Below are positions 11,920-25,604 of a DNA stretch of 64,000 nucleotides, piece by piece. Every line of letters begins with the position of its first letter. Position 1 is the first letter of the stretch. Location of the stretch: the NCBI GenBank assembly GCA_963691705.1, contig OY829539.1:15116186-15180185 (forward strand), in the 5' to 3' direction. The stretch comes from Viola odorata (lineage: Eukaryota > Streptophyta > Magnoliopsida > Malpighiales > Violaceae). The position numbers and the translations under genes were made by a program. The notes below the pieces were generated by a model that did not search any database, was not told the origin of the DNA, and was given only the letters and a program-made list of their open reading frames with translations.

Positions 11920-14900
11920 ATGGTTAGGTTGTTGTCTTGGAATAGTAGAGGGTTAAATGAGGTATCTAAGAGACGTTTCTTAAAGCAGTGCATCAGACGA
12001 GAGAGCCTTGAAGTGGTCTTTCTCCAGGAGACCAAAAGGGAACACATTGCTGATTTTTTTGTTAACTCACTATGGAATGGTATGGGGATCAAATGGGCAG
12101 CAATCCCGACCAATGGGAGATCCGGGGGCCTTCTTGCAATGTGGAACGAGGATATATTAGAGGTGTCTAGGGTGCTCTAAGGAGACAGGTACATTTGGTT
12201 GGAGGGACGTGTTAGAGCCCTGGATTTTAGGTGTGTGATGGTGAATGTCTATGCGTATAATGATGCTCCGAATAGAGGGAGCTTATGGGATCAGTTGAGC
12301 AGCATGATAGAGAACAGTACTGACCCAGTCCTCGTTGCGGGAGATTTCAATGAAATCCTTACTCCATCGGATAGATCGCGTGAGACAATGGAAACAAGCG
12401 GAATGAGGGATTTCCTTCAGTGGGTTAACAGGAACCATCTCAGGGATATTCCTTTGCTTGGTAGGAGATTTACATGGGCAAATGCAAATAGTAGGAGTAA
12501 GATTGATCGTATTTTCATTCAAACAGGTTGGGACAACAGGTGGCCAAATCTGAGGATGACGGCGTTGGGCAGAAATGGTTCAGACCATGTTCCTTTATTG
12601 ATGAGTCTTGTTGTTCCTGACTGAGGGCCTAAACCATTCAGAGACCTGGCGGTTTGGTGGGGAGATACTGGGTTTAGTGAATTGGTGAAGACTACTTGGG
12701 CAGAAGCAGGTAGGTTATACCCTGGTCCGCACAAGGTGGCTAAGAAATTGAAGTTTCTCAAGCTCGAACTGCGGAGGTGGAATAAAGAGGAGTTTGGTTT
12801 CATTGGGACCAAGTTACAGTCACTCTCTGGTGAGCTTGATCAATTGGACCAAACTGCCGACATGAGAGATCTCACAGAGGAAGAGAAAATTAGGTACCAG
12901 GATGTACAGACAGGACTCTGGGAAACCCAAGGTCAAGCTAGTAAACTTTGGCAGCAAAAATCAAGACAGAGGTGGGATTCTCTTGGTGACAGAAACACAA
13001 AATTTTTCCACTTGGCTGCTAAACTGGAGATGCAGAGGTGCAATATCACGGAAATTATTCAGGATAACAGGAGACTCAGGACGCCCTTGGAAATTAAAGA
13101 TGTTGTGGCTAGTTATTTTGAAGGTTTTTTCAAGGAAGTAAGATGGGACAGACCAAAAATGAGAGATTTGGGGTTTAATAAGCTGGGTACTAATGAAGTG
13201 ATGGACCTTGACCGTCATGTTTCTGTAGATGAGATCTGGGAATCGGTTCAAAGCTGCGGCAGTGACAAATCTCCTAGTCCTGACGGCTGGTCAATGGGTT
13301 TTATTAAGAAGGCTTGGGAGATTATTGGCACCGATTTCAGCGAGTTGGTGATACACTTCTTTCGGTTAGGGAGATTTCCTAAAGGGACCAACACCTCCTT
13401 CATCACGTTGATTCCGAAAATCAAAGCAGCTAAGCGATTCTCTGAATTTCGCCCAATCAGTCTAGTAAGTAGTTTCTATAAAGTAATTTCTAAAATCCTT
13501 GCAAATAGACTGGCTAGAGTCATTTCTTCGGTTGTTAGCTCTACTCAGTACGGTTTTATAAAGGGAAGATGTACGCTAGACTGTGTTATGACAGCTAATG
13601 AAGTTGTTCACACCTTGAAGAGGAATAGGCAGTCGGGGCTCCTGTTTAAGCTTGATTTTGAGAAGACATATGACTCGGTTGAGTGGTCATACCTGTTTGA
13701 TGTCCTACACCTTATGGGGTTCAGTCAGAAATGGATAGGGTGGATTCAAAAATGTCTCAACTCGGCTAGGATGTCTGTTCTGATTAATGGTTCTCCTTCC
13801 GAGGAGTTTGGTCTGAGTAGGGGGCTGCGTCAAGGTTGTTCCTTGTCTCCTTTCTTGTTTAACATAGCTGTGGAGGGCTTACATCTTTTGATCAAACGGG
13901 CTCATGACCGGGGGCTTCTCCGTGGGATTGGAGATGTAGTGGAGGGCTGGAATGTCACTTCCCTTCAGTTTGCAGACGACACCTTGATTTTTGCTAAAAA
14001 TGACGAGGAAGAGGTTCAAAATGTCAAAGGTATCCTTCGATGGTTCGATGCTTTTTCTGGGCTGAAAGTAAATTATCATAAGAGCACTTTGGTTGGGATA
14101 AATATTTTTAGGTCCTTAGGACAAAGTATGGCTCGTCGAGCAGGCTGCAGGTATGAGACATTACCGTTTTGTTATTTGGGTTCTTCGGTGGGCATGAACC
14201 CGAGGAGGAAGTCGAACTGGTCGGGCTTAATCAGGAAGATGAGAGAAAAGCTCGCGACATGGAAGGGTACGCTTCTATCCTTGGGAGGCCGTATTACGCT
14301 TATAAAGGCTGCGTTGGCTAGCACTCCGGTATACAACATGTCGATTTTCAAGATGCCTAAAGGGGTCACCCAAGAATGTGAGAAGATTATGCTCCAATTC
14401 CTTTGGAGCGGAGGGGATAAGAGATATGGTCTGGCAAAGGTTAAATGGGAGACGGTTACTAGGCCGAAGGAAATGGGAGGTTTGGGTTTGGGAAACTTGA
14501 GCTTAAAGAATGATGTTCTACTCTTCAAGTGGCTTTGGGGAGCTTTGACAGGTGGGAATAAATTATGGGCAGAGATTGTTCGAAGAAAATATAATTGTTC
14601 CAGTGTGGGGCGCATATGGATGAATGACCATGGCAACACCTCTCCTATTTGGAAGGATATTCTGGGCATCTGGGGAAGAGAAGGTAATCGGTTCCATCAA
14701 TGGATTGAACATGCTCGACTTACCTTGGGAGAGGGTAATTCGTTCTTGTTTTGGTGGGACACCTGGGCTGTCCCGATCCCCCTCGCGCTTCGGTTTCCCC
14801 GTTTGTATAATATCACGGGAATGAAGGAGGGAAGAATTTCAGATTTTGGGGAATGGCGTGATAACATGTGGATGTGGAAATGGAGTTGGCGAAGGGATCT

Positions 14901-15492
14901 ATTTGAGTGGGAAGTAGATGAAGTCACTAATATGTTGGCTCTTCTTCCAACCCCGAGGGCTAACATGAGGAACGACTCATGTGCGTGGAAGCTGGAACCT
15001 TCTACTCAGTTCTCGGTTAGATCTCTTATTTCTTCTATCGAATCCTCTACCTTTAGAGGACAGGAGAATGTGACCCTTAACGCTTGTTGGCAAAGGTTAG
15101 CCCTCCACCGAGTTGAGTCTTTCGTTTGGTTGACGCTGCAAGACAGGATAACTACCAGGGACTTCCTTAAGCGTCAAAATATCATCACGAACGAAGAGAG
15201 CTACTTACCCCAATGCGAAGACGCTGAAGAGTGTATAGACCACTTGTTCATTCACTATCCTGCTACGGGTCCAATTTGGGACTTTATTATGAGATGGGCG
15301 GGCGTAGCTTGGTGAAGACCAAGATCCCTCTTGGATTTGTGGACGAACTGGAGCGGGCTGATTGACTGGAAGAGTAAGCAGACCAATTAATGGTGGAAGA
15401 TGCTCATATACGTCATTTTATGGCACATCTGGATTCAGAGAAATAACAGGATTTTCAGCAACATAAACCCTTGCTCTTTCCGTTTGGGGTAA
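11920..15492 (+). pseudogene. LINE ORF2: endonuclease and reverse transcriptase, with four stops
   Basis: ORF2 encodes an APE-type endonuclease, reverse transcriptase and a zf-RVT C-terminal region. ATG at 11920 precedes the endonuclease landmarks SWNSRG, QETK, GDFNEI and GSDH. The reverse transcriptase has LDFEKTYDSV (motif A), GLRQGCSLSPFLFN (motif B) and FADD (motif C, about 13971), so catalytic aspartates are present. The zf-RVT part with CWQRLALHRVESFVWL lies near 15085. One frame runs the whole way, interrupted only by TAA 12178-12180, TGA 12622-12624, TGA 15313-15315 and TAA 15388-15390, and ends at TAA 15490-15492. Two of the stops are easily explained as G-to-A changes in TGG codons. 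ORF2 is therefore decayed only by nonsense changes. Confidence 0.9.
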
Positions 15493-15762
15493 GTTATTTT
15501 TGGGTGTTGGCACCGGTGGATCAAGATTTGGGACCCTACCTTCCCTTATTCTCCCATGCTTATGATCATCTCTCCTGTATGGATGCAGTCGTGGCACCGG
15601 CAGTTAGAGTAGGGTGGTCGGTTTGTAGTCGATTTCTTGTATTAGCTGCGGTACTCTTTTGCTGCTGTTTTTGTTTCCATTGAGTAGCAGTTGCTTTGTC
15701 ATGATCCTCATGACCCTTTAATAATATTTCATCAGCCTATTTAAAAAAATTTGGTAAGAGCG

Positions 15763-18020
15763 AAAGTTGTTTAAGAAACCAGGTTTGAAACACGTTTACA
15801 ATCATTCATAATTTTCTAGAAAGTTGCCATTTCTTCTCCTCTTCTTCTTCCTGATTCGCAACTTGCAAAACCTATCATTGAGTGTCTATTTTGTTTATTT
15901 TTTCTGTCTTAGATCTTAATTCTAAATTATTACTAAGACTTGTCCAAGAGAATTGATTTGATATCCAAGATTCTAGTTCCTGATTTGTGATGCACGGTTT
16001 TGTGGTTTGATCTTCTAGGTCACGAAGAGAGCTTGTTCACTTGTTGTATAGGTTTAAAAAAAAAAAAAATTTGGCATACATAAAAAATAGAACATAAATT
16101 GAGTAAAAAAAAAGAATACAACAAGGCTATTTTAAGTATTGTTGTGATTCTTATCAAGATTTGGGGCTAAGATCATTGTTATATATTCAAAACTTGAAGT
16201 TGAACATCAATTGAACATATTAGGTTTTCGGCCTTAGCCATACTTGAAAGTAGTTCTTGTTTTGCTTTGAGCCTTTCTTGCTTCTGATTACAACTTCATT
16301 TTCTGATCTGATTGAGGTTATTGAGCGATTACTTGTTTTTTGATTGCTTAATTATCTTGATATCAACTTTATTGTGTTCCAAGTTGTCTTTGTTTTCATT
16401 CTTTTAGCTTATTCTTGATCTCTTGAGTCGTCTACTTAAACGAGATAAAATTCCAGCAAGTTGAGCTTAATTGAGTTCCATTTAGAATCAGAAGTTGGGT
16501 GAGTGGATTGTGTGAATTGGGATGTCATTAGAGAGGAGAGCAAACACCAAGAGCGAAACATATGAGGGAGTGTAGATTAGGCTAACATTAATATTTTGTA
16601 TTTAATTGTCTTAACTTGCAGATTTGAACAATATATAAAGAGGGATATGTCAATGATATGCGAAGTGGTATAGGGACAGACATGGCAGAATGGACAGAGA
16701 TGTTTCCATGTCCTCAAGTTGGCAAAATTACATGTTCATGCCACAAGAGAACAAATCAGTTTGCAAGGGTGTTCAAGGTAACCGATCTACACCTAAAACA
16801 AACCTCCATAATTCTTCTACTTCTTCTCTTAAGCAAAGAAGTAGAAAGATTGTTTGCTTTAGTTGTATGGCAGTGGATCACACATCAGATCAATGTATTG
16901 ATCAAATATTGGGTCAGTTTCGTATACGCGCTTTAATTCACGAAAGGGCTTGTAGTGTGATTATTGACAATGGTTGCGTCAGTCTTGCTATTACTTATCT
17001 AGTGCATAAACTCAGTTTACGAACATTACAACACTCTAATCCATATAAGTTTCATTGTTCAAATGATGATGGGGAAGTATTAGTGGATAAACAAGTCATT
17101 GATTCATTCTCCATTGCAAGATAAAAAGATGAGGTGATGTGTGATATGGTCCCGATGCAAGCTAGTCATTTTCTACTTGGGCGATCATGGCATGTTGAAA
17201 GAAAGGGCACACTTGTTGAGAGGAACTGTGGTGAAACCAATCACTGCAAGATTGAAAAGGATGGTACAAGTTTCATTATGAAATCTTTGGATGTCATTCA
17301 AATATATGGCTATGTGATGCAATTGTGACAAAAATATGTTGACTTTGAAAGGCAAAGTAAGACTAAAAAGGAATTGAAAGAAGAAGCATATGATCAAAAT
17401 AAATTGCGTGGAGTGAAAAGTGAGGTTACCTTGCATGAAAAGAGTGAGCATGCAAATTTGAAAGTGAGTGGAGAGAAAAAGGAGGATGATGTGCTTGATA
17501 TTTGTATTGAAAAATAGATGATTGCACATCACGTGAGTGAAAAGAGTGTGGGAAAACAAAAGAGGGCAGAAAATTTGAGAGAAGAAAGTAAGGAAAAGAT
17601 TGGAGAGGATGTTTTGATTACTAATGATCCAATGAGTGTGCCTTTGAGCAATGAGGATCATTTAGCTAATTCTAACATTGACAATATTTTATTTTTCTGT
17701 TTGTGTGCCACTTTTGCAGGAGTTTTCAACTGATTTTGTTGAGAATTCAATGGAGACAGAAAGTTGAATATAGTTTATTTTCAACTAGTTCAACTTTGGT
17801 GGTAGAAAATCAGCTTGTTTGCCTTGGTGAAGTTGATGTTTATAAGGATCCATTTATAATTTCTAATTCTTTTAATCCTTATGAAAATATTGATGTTTTT
17901 CCTAGTTGTGTAATACACTCACGGTTCATTAGCATGAGTTTGATGAACATTTTGATCACTAAAATAGAAAATGATGAGAATGACAACCGTGACCTTTTTC
18001 TTGATGAATCAAGGATCTAG
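15763..18020 (+). mobile_element. Gypsy-like internal region (gag end and protease remnant)
   Basis: Continues the gypsy element whose LTR lies at 8845-10211. After a non-coding leader to about 16690 comes the C-terminal part of gag, with a CX2CX4HX4C zinc knuckle (CFSCMAVDHTSDQC, near 16856). An aspartic-protease-like stretch follows (IIDNG, then ASHFLLGRSW near 17160) with an in-frame stop at 17122-17124. It resembles the minus-strand protease at 41653-42204. The rest (17330-18020) has a weak similarity to the linker before the 3' LTR in the element at 32468. The main gag domain, reverse transcriptase and integrase are absent. Confidence 0.65.
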
Positions 18021-19345
18021 TTCAATAGGTTAAGATTCTTATTAATACAACCCAAGAGGATACACAAAACAAACATACAAAATAGCTAATGCGAAAATGA
18101 ACTTGGATGAATCCAAGGGTCTGTTTTTGACACCGAATTGAATCGAGGAACAAAAAGTGTTAATCGATTCAAGGATGAAGAATACAAAGCTGGAAGTTAA
18201 TATTTTTACTTGACTTAATTCAAGTATTTCCTAACCTAGAAGAATACTGAGATGAGCCCTTTTGAAAGGTTGGAGGATGAATACTCTACAAAGCTTTCAA
18301 ATTTAGACTAAGTGTAAAATGAAGAAGTAAAATTCTATTTATACATTTGTTGGAAAAGGGGTGGTCTTGAAAGAGTGAATGGGCTTGTTTTTATGAATAG
18401 GAGAAGCCCTCTGATATTTGGCCGCGGGCCTTTGTTTGTTGCGCCTTGCGCGTTGTTCACGCATAGGCCTCGCGTCCACGTCTCGCGCGCGACTGCGCCT
18501 TACTTGCTCGCATTAGCGTCTCGGGCTAGTGTGCACGTCTTGCCCTAGCGCCCGTGCTCTAAGGTTTCTTCCTCTATGTCTCAACCTCGGCTTGTGATGA
18601 CGTTGATCATTCGAGACACTTGATCCACTTGTCCTTCCTCTCATGCTATTTGTTTATCAAGCTCTATTTGAATGAGTATTGATAATTGTTCTTGCATAGC
18701 TCTAGCACGTACTCTTGTTATGGGTCCTTTGGGTACGGGTACGAATACTTCCTCATCCATGCTCGTATCATCCCCTCCCCCTTCAAAAGGATTCGTCCTC
18801 GAATCCATAAGCTTGTCATCATCACCTACATCAAACAATTATAGATCATTAATATTGATTGAAGTGTTTTTATTCCCATACTCACTAGGTAAGTCGAGAA
18901 CATAGACATTGTCATTGATCTTTTAAAGGATTTGAAAAGGTCCATCACTGCGCGTCTCACTCGGTAAGTCGAGAGCATAGGAATTGTCATTAATCTTTTC
19001 AAGGATTTGAAAAGGTCCATCGCGGCGCGGGCTTAGTTTGCTCTTGCGTTGTTACGGGAATTTGTCTTTGCGAAGGTGAAGCCACAACCCAATCGCCGGG
19101 TTGAAAGGAAGTGACCTTCTTTCCATGGTTTCGTTGCTTTGCAATACACTCATTCATCTTCTCAATATTGGCCTTTGTTTGCTCATGTATTTTCTTCACA
19201 AATTTCGCTTTGTGCTCACAATCTAAACACTCAAAATCATTTAAAGGTAAAGGGAGAAAATCCAATAGGGTTAGCGTATTGAAACCATACACAATTTTAA
19301 AAGGTGAAAAGTGTGTGGATGAATGTACGACACAGTGATAGTGTG
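17990..19345 (-). mobile_element. Minus-strand gypsy 3' end: integrase tail and LTR-like DNA
   Basis: Read on the minus strand, 19292-18999 encodes an integrase C-terminal segment (HKAKFVKKIHEQTKANIEKM, then FQPGDWV). The next bases to about 18650 contain the chromodomain-proximal and final part of a gypsy polyprotein (GPITRVRARAMQEQL), interrupted by shifts and by an internal near-duplication of about 70 bases at 18885-19020. From about 18620 down to 17990 the DNA looks like an LTR, including a GC-rich patch at 18420-18560. The 5' part of the element is missing; the block stops at the Mutator-like end at 19353. Confidence 0.6.
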
Positions 19346-19352
19346 TATTTTA

Positions 19353-19480
19353 GGGGTAATACCTTTTTAGCCCCCTGTACTAACCGCGAAAAGCAGAAAC
19401 CTCCCTTGTCCTTCAAAACGCGCATTTCACCTTCCCTGTACTACAATTTCCAGGTAAGTTTCTCCCTACAAACCTATCAG
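19353..19480. repeat. Single Mutator-like terminal sequence
   Basis: Begins GGGGTAATACC and continues with CCCCTGTACTA, AAGCAGAAACCTCCCTTGTC and AAAACGCGCAT. It parallels, word for word but diverged, the left terminus of the complete fold-back element at 55196. No opposite end or 9-bp duplication was located nearby, so this is a truncated or strongly diverged element. It lies in the region where the missing 3' exons of the SAC gene would be expected. Confidence 0.6.
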
Positions 19481-22400
19481 GATGAAACATTCAATCACCA
19501 ACAGAAGATTTGTCAATCCAAGCCAAATACCAGAGATTGTAATACTTACAACCTACTACTGTAGCCAAAGATGCATTTACAAAACCACCAACAAGCCTAA
19601 TGTGGCCAAATGTAGAGAATCAATGGCAAAGAAAACAGTTGGAACTGCACGAACAAAGAACGCCATGACTAAACAAACATTGCATATCTGGGACATAAGA
19701 CCTCATGTGGACATGAATGCACATGTAAGGAATACAAATCATCAAGAGAAATCTGGAATTAGCAGCTCGGTTGAGGAAAAAGATAGTTACGCTGCATCAG
19801 GGGCCACACCGGTATTCCCTGCACTACCACCAGGTCTTTGATCAGGTTCACTACAAAGCCTTACGTTCTTTATTGCACTACATGTCCTCTCAATCAATTT
19901 ATCAAATGATGTCAACTTCATCCGTGAAAAATCATCCTTGCAAGCTGGAACAGGGGCAAGATTCATGCCAACTGCTTCAGACTTGGTATTGGGTCCCAGC
20001 ATGCTGCTGAATGAAACAGAGTAATACAAATCAAAACTACAGAATGGCATATATCCCTCAGACAATGGAACTTCTAAATAAAGAAAGAAACATTACCCTT
20101 TATCTTCAGAGCATAAATCCTCTCCAATCCCATTGCCATAGACATGAAGATAATAGTCTGAATCCAACTCCCAAAGAGCAGGTTTCCCATCTTGTGGTTG
20201 GAAGTAACCAAGAAATCTGGAAAGCAAAAAAAGAGCTGATGCTTTTCGAGAAAAAGAATATTTATGTGTTCAGTAAAATATGTTGGCGTCACTTTTGGAA
20301 GTGGGATGCTATAACTTTAAAAGGTTTCCCGTCTTTCTTTTTGGAACTTCTACTGAAATACTCAGCTCAGGTAAGAATAACGTAAGTTTTAATTCCATGT
20401 AATGATGTAAGATTACAAATTTATTGCGTCTTGTTTTTCACCATCTGTGTACGCATTGCTGTAGTATCGCTTGATAGATTTAATGAACTCTCTAGACTGG
20501 GTTGTAGCTTTCCACTTTCCCTGTCTCTCATTGAACACCTGAAATGCATCATGAAACATTTGTATGGTGGCCAGTACAAATTTCACATGAAAACCAGTAT
20601 CCTGGTAAAATCCATACCGTGTTATGAGCAGCAGAACCACCATATTGCTGGGCAAGGGCATCCCCCATACTCTGATACATATCCATAAGAGCTGCAGCAA
20701 TGATACTATCAGGATCAACTTTTGGCATGTCTGTCAGACCCATTGCATGGAGTTGACGCCCTAAAGCTGCTAATCCATAAGCATACTGGGCAACATTTGT
20801 ACGATCCAAGCAGTCAATGCAGTTTGTGCGCAGAACTCCATTCTGCAAAGATGGTCCTTCACTACTACCCTTGTCCTGTTTACTTAGTTGGCTAGGACCA
20901 CCTCTGTCTCGAATCAGATGAGAATTTAGATTCTCAACTTGGCTTCCAACCCAAGCAAGATCTCCAGGACCCCTCAGCTCTCTGAGAGAAGCATCTCTGT
21001 ACAGAACACAAATCAAGAAAGAGTATGAACACCTTATACCACGACTGCCTTTGCCAGAGTTTAAGGGCTCTATAGTTTTTGTTTAGTGAGAAATTTCAAT
21101 TTAACCAGCACATGGTTATAAAAGAAAATCCAAGCCTAGAAGAACAGTCATGACCAAGCTTCAAGCTTTTAGACATAGTACAGAACAAAAGAAAAAAAGA
21201 AAAAAGAAAAAAGAAGAGGACCCATAGTTTAAGGAAAAGTGGTGGCAGGTAGATACTGGATGTCATACGCTTTTATAACCAGCGGGTCGAGATTGCAAAT
21301 ATGAGGAGTTACAAACTTACAACAATGCAAATGCTTAACATTTTTCCACAGCACAATTCACAAATTCAATTACAAAGCTCTGTTACCTTGAAGTGCTTTT
21401 CTGACTAAGTTGGTTGGCTCTCCTTTTAACAGTGCTAGGTTTACCACTGTAGTAAAAAGCAGTCAAACCAAGTGCTTCATTTGCTACAGCACCCAAAACA
21501 GCCAAAACATTGGCAGACTTGCTTTTGAAAGAGCAAAAAGAACATTTAGGTCAAGTGGACCTTAATTTGTAAAGAAAAACAGAGATTGAGTCTTCCAGCT
21601 AAAAGAAATGAATACTGACCTCTTTGCAAACTTGTGAAAGTCCCAGTGGATAAATTGAAGTTGCTTTTCTCCTGGTAGAATTGTGTTCAAATACCCAACG
21701 GCATTTGCAAATTCACGCCTTAGCATCATTTCTCTAGGCCTTTTTTCAACTGTCTGCATTTGGTAGTGAGATAGTTTTAAAACATAACTGTTATGGGCGA
21801 GTAGTATTGTAGATAAAACTTCGAGAAATAATAAATTGTATTAGCACAACAAAAAATAAAACAAAATGTTACATGCAGCAAGCACATAGAAGTCAGAAAG
21901 CTAAATATAATTCGTGTTGATCCATCGAAATAAAATTGAAGGAACTGAAATCACCCGTTGATTCAACAATCTGCAATATAAGACTGCTAAGTTTTTCATA
22001 ATGATTGTGAAAAAGGGATGGACACAACCGCTCGTCATTTTTCTGTTACTATTTATAATGACAACAAATTTACAAAAGACTCATTAATGAACATGGTACC
22101 AAGGGCACATTCATACAACTTTTCAATAGACATGATGACAAGATGTTGAAGAAAAGACAATTCATATCTAAAAGAAGAACAGTACTCAAAAGAAACTGAA
22201 AAAGCCAACATCTGAAGAAACAGAAGCAGGACACAGCACACTGTACTAAAATAGTTCAATGAAGAAGCAAAATAACTGCAAAACCCAATAAGTCCTAAGT
22301 AAATTAAATAAAAAATGAGTGTTGTATTTTAAAATGATTCAACGACCTGTTTCAGTGTCAATATTTTATAAGGATGCGCTATGAAAAATGGATTTAAAGA

Positions 22401-25204
22401 AGAACCTTGATTAAATTAAGAGCAATTATGGGATTGCCATATCTGTTCACCAAGTCTTCAAAATGCAACTTGGTTGCCTCATACGTAGGGTCATATCTCT
22501 GCACTGAAGTAGAATATGAAGAAAATGTGTTGAGACTATTTTCATGAAGCAATAAACAATGTCCTATAACATTGAAAACCATACTAACAAACTAAATAAA
22601 GGTATTGAGTTAATGTGTGCACAAGTTTGCTCAGATGATAATAGTAATAAATAAATAATAAGGTCCTTACAGACTATATCAGGTTTAGGACTGAATCTGG
22701 AAGCTTCTTGCGACCAGAAAAGGGGAATTGAACCACGCATCTGCACGATAGAACTCATTTTTCCTTTACATGATCCAGCTTCTTCATCCAGTACAATTTG
22801 CTCAGTTTCAACATCATTTGCCACCCTTCCAGTCATTGACTCCCCTTTTCAAGTAACTAAATTCCATTATGAATCAATTAAAATGTTAGAGTTGATCACA
22901 CATATGACAAAAAGTTTCTTGAATTAGACACCAAAAACCTTGATGAAATGTTCACAAAGAAATAATCATAAAAACATAGTATAAAGCCACATAAGAAAAT
23001 CCATACACAGCACGCCAAAGATGAACATCATGGCATGTACTTCACAAGACTACTAAGAAATAACCTCACCTATAAAGAACAGAGCATCAATAAAAGTACA
23101 AGTCCAGATAACAGCAAACTCAATTCAACATCACTGAGCATTCAACGGTCTTCCAAGAAACACCCAAGGGCTACCACTAATTAGTAAAGAACAGTTTCAA
23201 AAGCTGGTTCATTTCTATCCTGTCAATGAAGACAAGTCAAAACCTTTTCTACCTGTTTATAGGGCAACCTTGACCACTAGGGAGGTTTGGGTAGCATTAA
23301 CGGTAAAGGACTTTACTGAATATAAAATAAAGCATTGAGGACAGGGTAAGTAAAATTAAGCCAATAACGCATGTAGTTTGATAAAGCATATTAAACATTA
23401 TATGTTTAGCTAGCTAGGAAATCGTAGCTAAGTCAAATTTAGACTACAACAATGACTAAGTGAAAGGTCAAAACTTAGACAACAGCAATGACTAAGTGAA
23501 AGGTCAAAACTTAGACTACCACAATGACTTTGTAAATAATTTCTTCAAAGCAAGTCTCCAACAAAGAATGAGCAGACACTTTGAATCCTTCTAATGAGCA
23601 AAAGCCAAAAAAACAAACATTTGAAAGCCAGGAATTCATGGTGAAAGCACTTTATTATTCTATTCTTCACTAATTGATACACAAACAGAGTTATTAATTA
23701 TTAATTGAATCATAAGCCATAAACTAATAAAATGCATAGAAACAAAATTAAAATCAAATGAGAGATCAAACTGAAATATTGAAAGAATCTTAACAAAATC
23801 CGATGACATAAATCCAGATAATTTTTTTCATCAAGGATGTGAAGGATGCAAGAAAGGACTACCCATACATAGACTTGAGTCAAAATAACCACATACCGGG
23901 GCCCAGCAAAGTGACGAGACCGCCTAGAAATCAAACAAACACTGAAGTCCTTCCCAAAGATTGATAGCCTAGTCTGTCACCATTAAGTAAATTAGAATTG
24001 CTTGGAAAGCTAAAAACATGTGGCCTCAAAAGTTCACAGACGAATCCAAGTAGAAAATTAATAAAATATTGCCTAGTTCATAAACTAAAAACTCTAGGTA
24101 GTAAAGGACGTTGCAAGCCATATACTGATATACATAGCAAATCCCCAAAGAATACGCCACGACCAAGGAAATTGACATGGGAACTTGAATCAAGATTTAA
24201 AGTACAATTTTCACAATAACATTATAATCATTTACTTATGTTTCTAAAATTTTCTCCAATATCTCAATTTTTCAGTGTCCAGGTATGTTACCACTTTAGC
24301 TAATGGATAGCATCTGAAATTACTTGGTCATGCCAGAGGAAATTGTGTCATAAAATGTCAACCCAATTGAACAACAAAAACAGAGCATCTCCATGTGCAG
24401 TCATAAGAACTACGTGAAGCCAACTGCTTAAGTGACAATAATAAACTACTCTTCAAAGTCAAAAACTGTTCTTGAGTGTACTTACTGAGACATCAATTTC
24501 TACAGAAAGGTATATCACTAGGTGTGCAATTTACATTTGTAAGTGTTGCAGTCATTCAGACATTCAACCGAAGTTTAATTATATCGAACTGAATACCTGC
24601 TTGAAATGCCCATGGACTAATGCGATTGTCCAGATGGTATTATCACACCTTGACCGAATAGCTTTTGTCAAGTATGCATTCCACACAAAAATGTCGTCAT
24701 ATGACATTTGACCACTGTATGCTGCCATCACATTTTTCTGCAAGCTTTGCATTACGGGATAGGTATAACTAAAGAAAAAATCTTTGGTCAAATCTACACT
24801 GGATAATAGCTTTTTGTACCTGGATTTAAGAAACAGAATAATTAACAGTTGGAGACTGCATGTGATTCATGTTATAATTGGACAATTGATGCATCATGCA
24901 AATAAAGTGCATAGTAAACTAACATATAATCTTAAAAAAAGAGAAAAGCAACATCGACGAACAAAGGATGGAATGAAATCATATACAATGACTAAAGCAT
25001 GATACCCTTCAGAGAAAAAGTGGTAACTAAAACTGATTAGCAAGTTACATCATAAGAGACAAAAGTAAATCTCTGAAACAGCAAATTCTAATTTGAAGCA
25101 GTAAGGAAGTTTGGAACCAAAATGAAACATCCTCGATAGTGAAGGGTATATTTGTAGTTTGCACAATGTTTCATATATAATGGGATTTGAGGTGTATAAG
25201 TTTG

Positions 25205-25404
25205 TGTTGAAGATTCTAATCTAACCTACATTATGAGCCTTGATTTACTTCCTAATTGGTGGCTGATTTACTTCCTAATTAGTGACTTATTTTCTTTCCA
25301 TAATTCATTGTTGTAATTGCTCTCATGTGTATATATACGTACCAATGTAATGAGTCTAAATAAATAAGAAATAATAGAATACTCTTACTCTTCAAATTCT
25401 CTCA
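25205..25404 (+). repeat. 5' LTR of the copia element
   Basis: 200 bp, TG...CA ends. It differs from the 3' LTR by two substitutions and one 2-bp indel by eye. A GTATATATACG stretch near 25328 is the likely TATA region. Confidence 0.95.
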
Positions 25405-25604
25405 TGGTAGCGGAGCTTTAGGTTTCTTAACCTGAGAATCAAAGCCATTAGAGCTATAGGAAATTCCTTGAGGATTATCCTTTTTTTGAGCGGCCTTCAT
25501 TGCTGCAAATTTTCTATCTATTTAAAACTTCTCTCCTGTTCATCTCAGCCCCCATCACTATTACCACTTATTTGTCGTCTTTCTTCTCCCACTCCCCATT
25601 TATC

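Larger units (their letters stand above)
10225..15748 (+). mobile_element. L1-type LINE (non-LTR retrotransposon), 5.5 kb
   Basis: A near full-length LINE bounded by a perfect 14-bp target-site duplication, ATTTGGTAAGAGCG, at 10211-10224 and 15749-15762. It has two open frames in L1 order (RRM-containing ORF1, then endonuclease/reverse transcriptase ORF2) and a short 3' A-rich tail (TTTAAAAAA). GC content is visibly higher than in the flanks. The target is the primer-binding region of a gypsy element. A few point lesions make it inactive, but the perfect duplication argues for a moderately recent insertion. Confidence 0.93.

Noticed and set aside
17703..18020. Separate host gene
   Set aside because: The 105-codon frame follows the gypsy protease remnant on the same strand and resembles the pre-LTR linker of the element at 32468, so it is transposon DNA.
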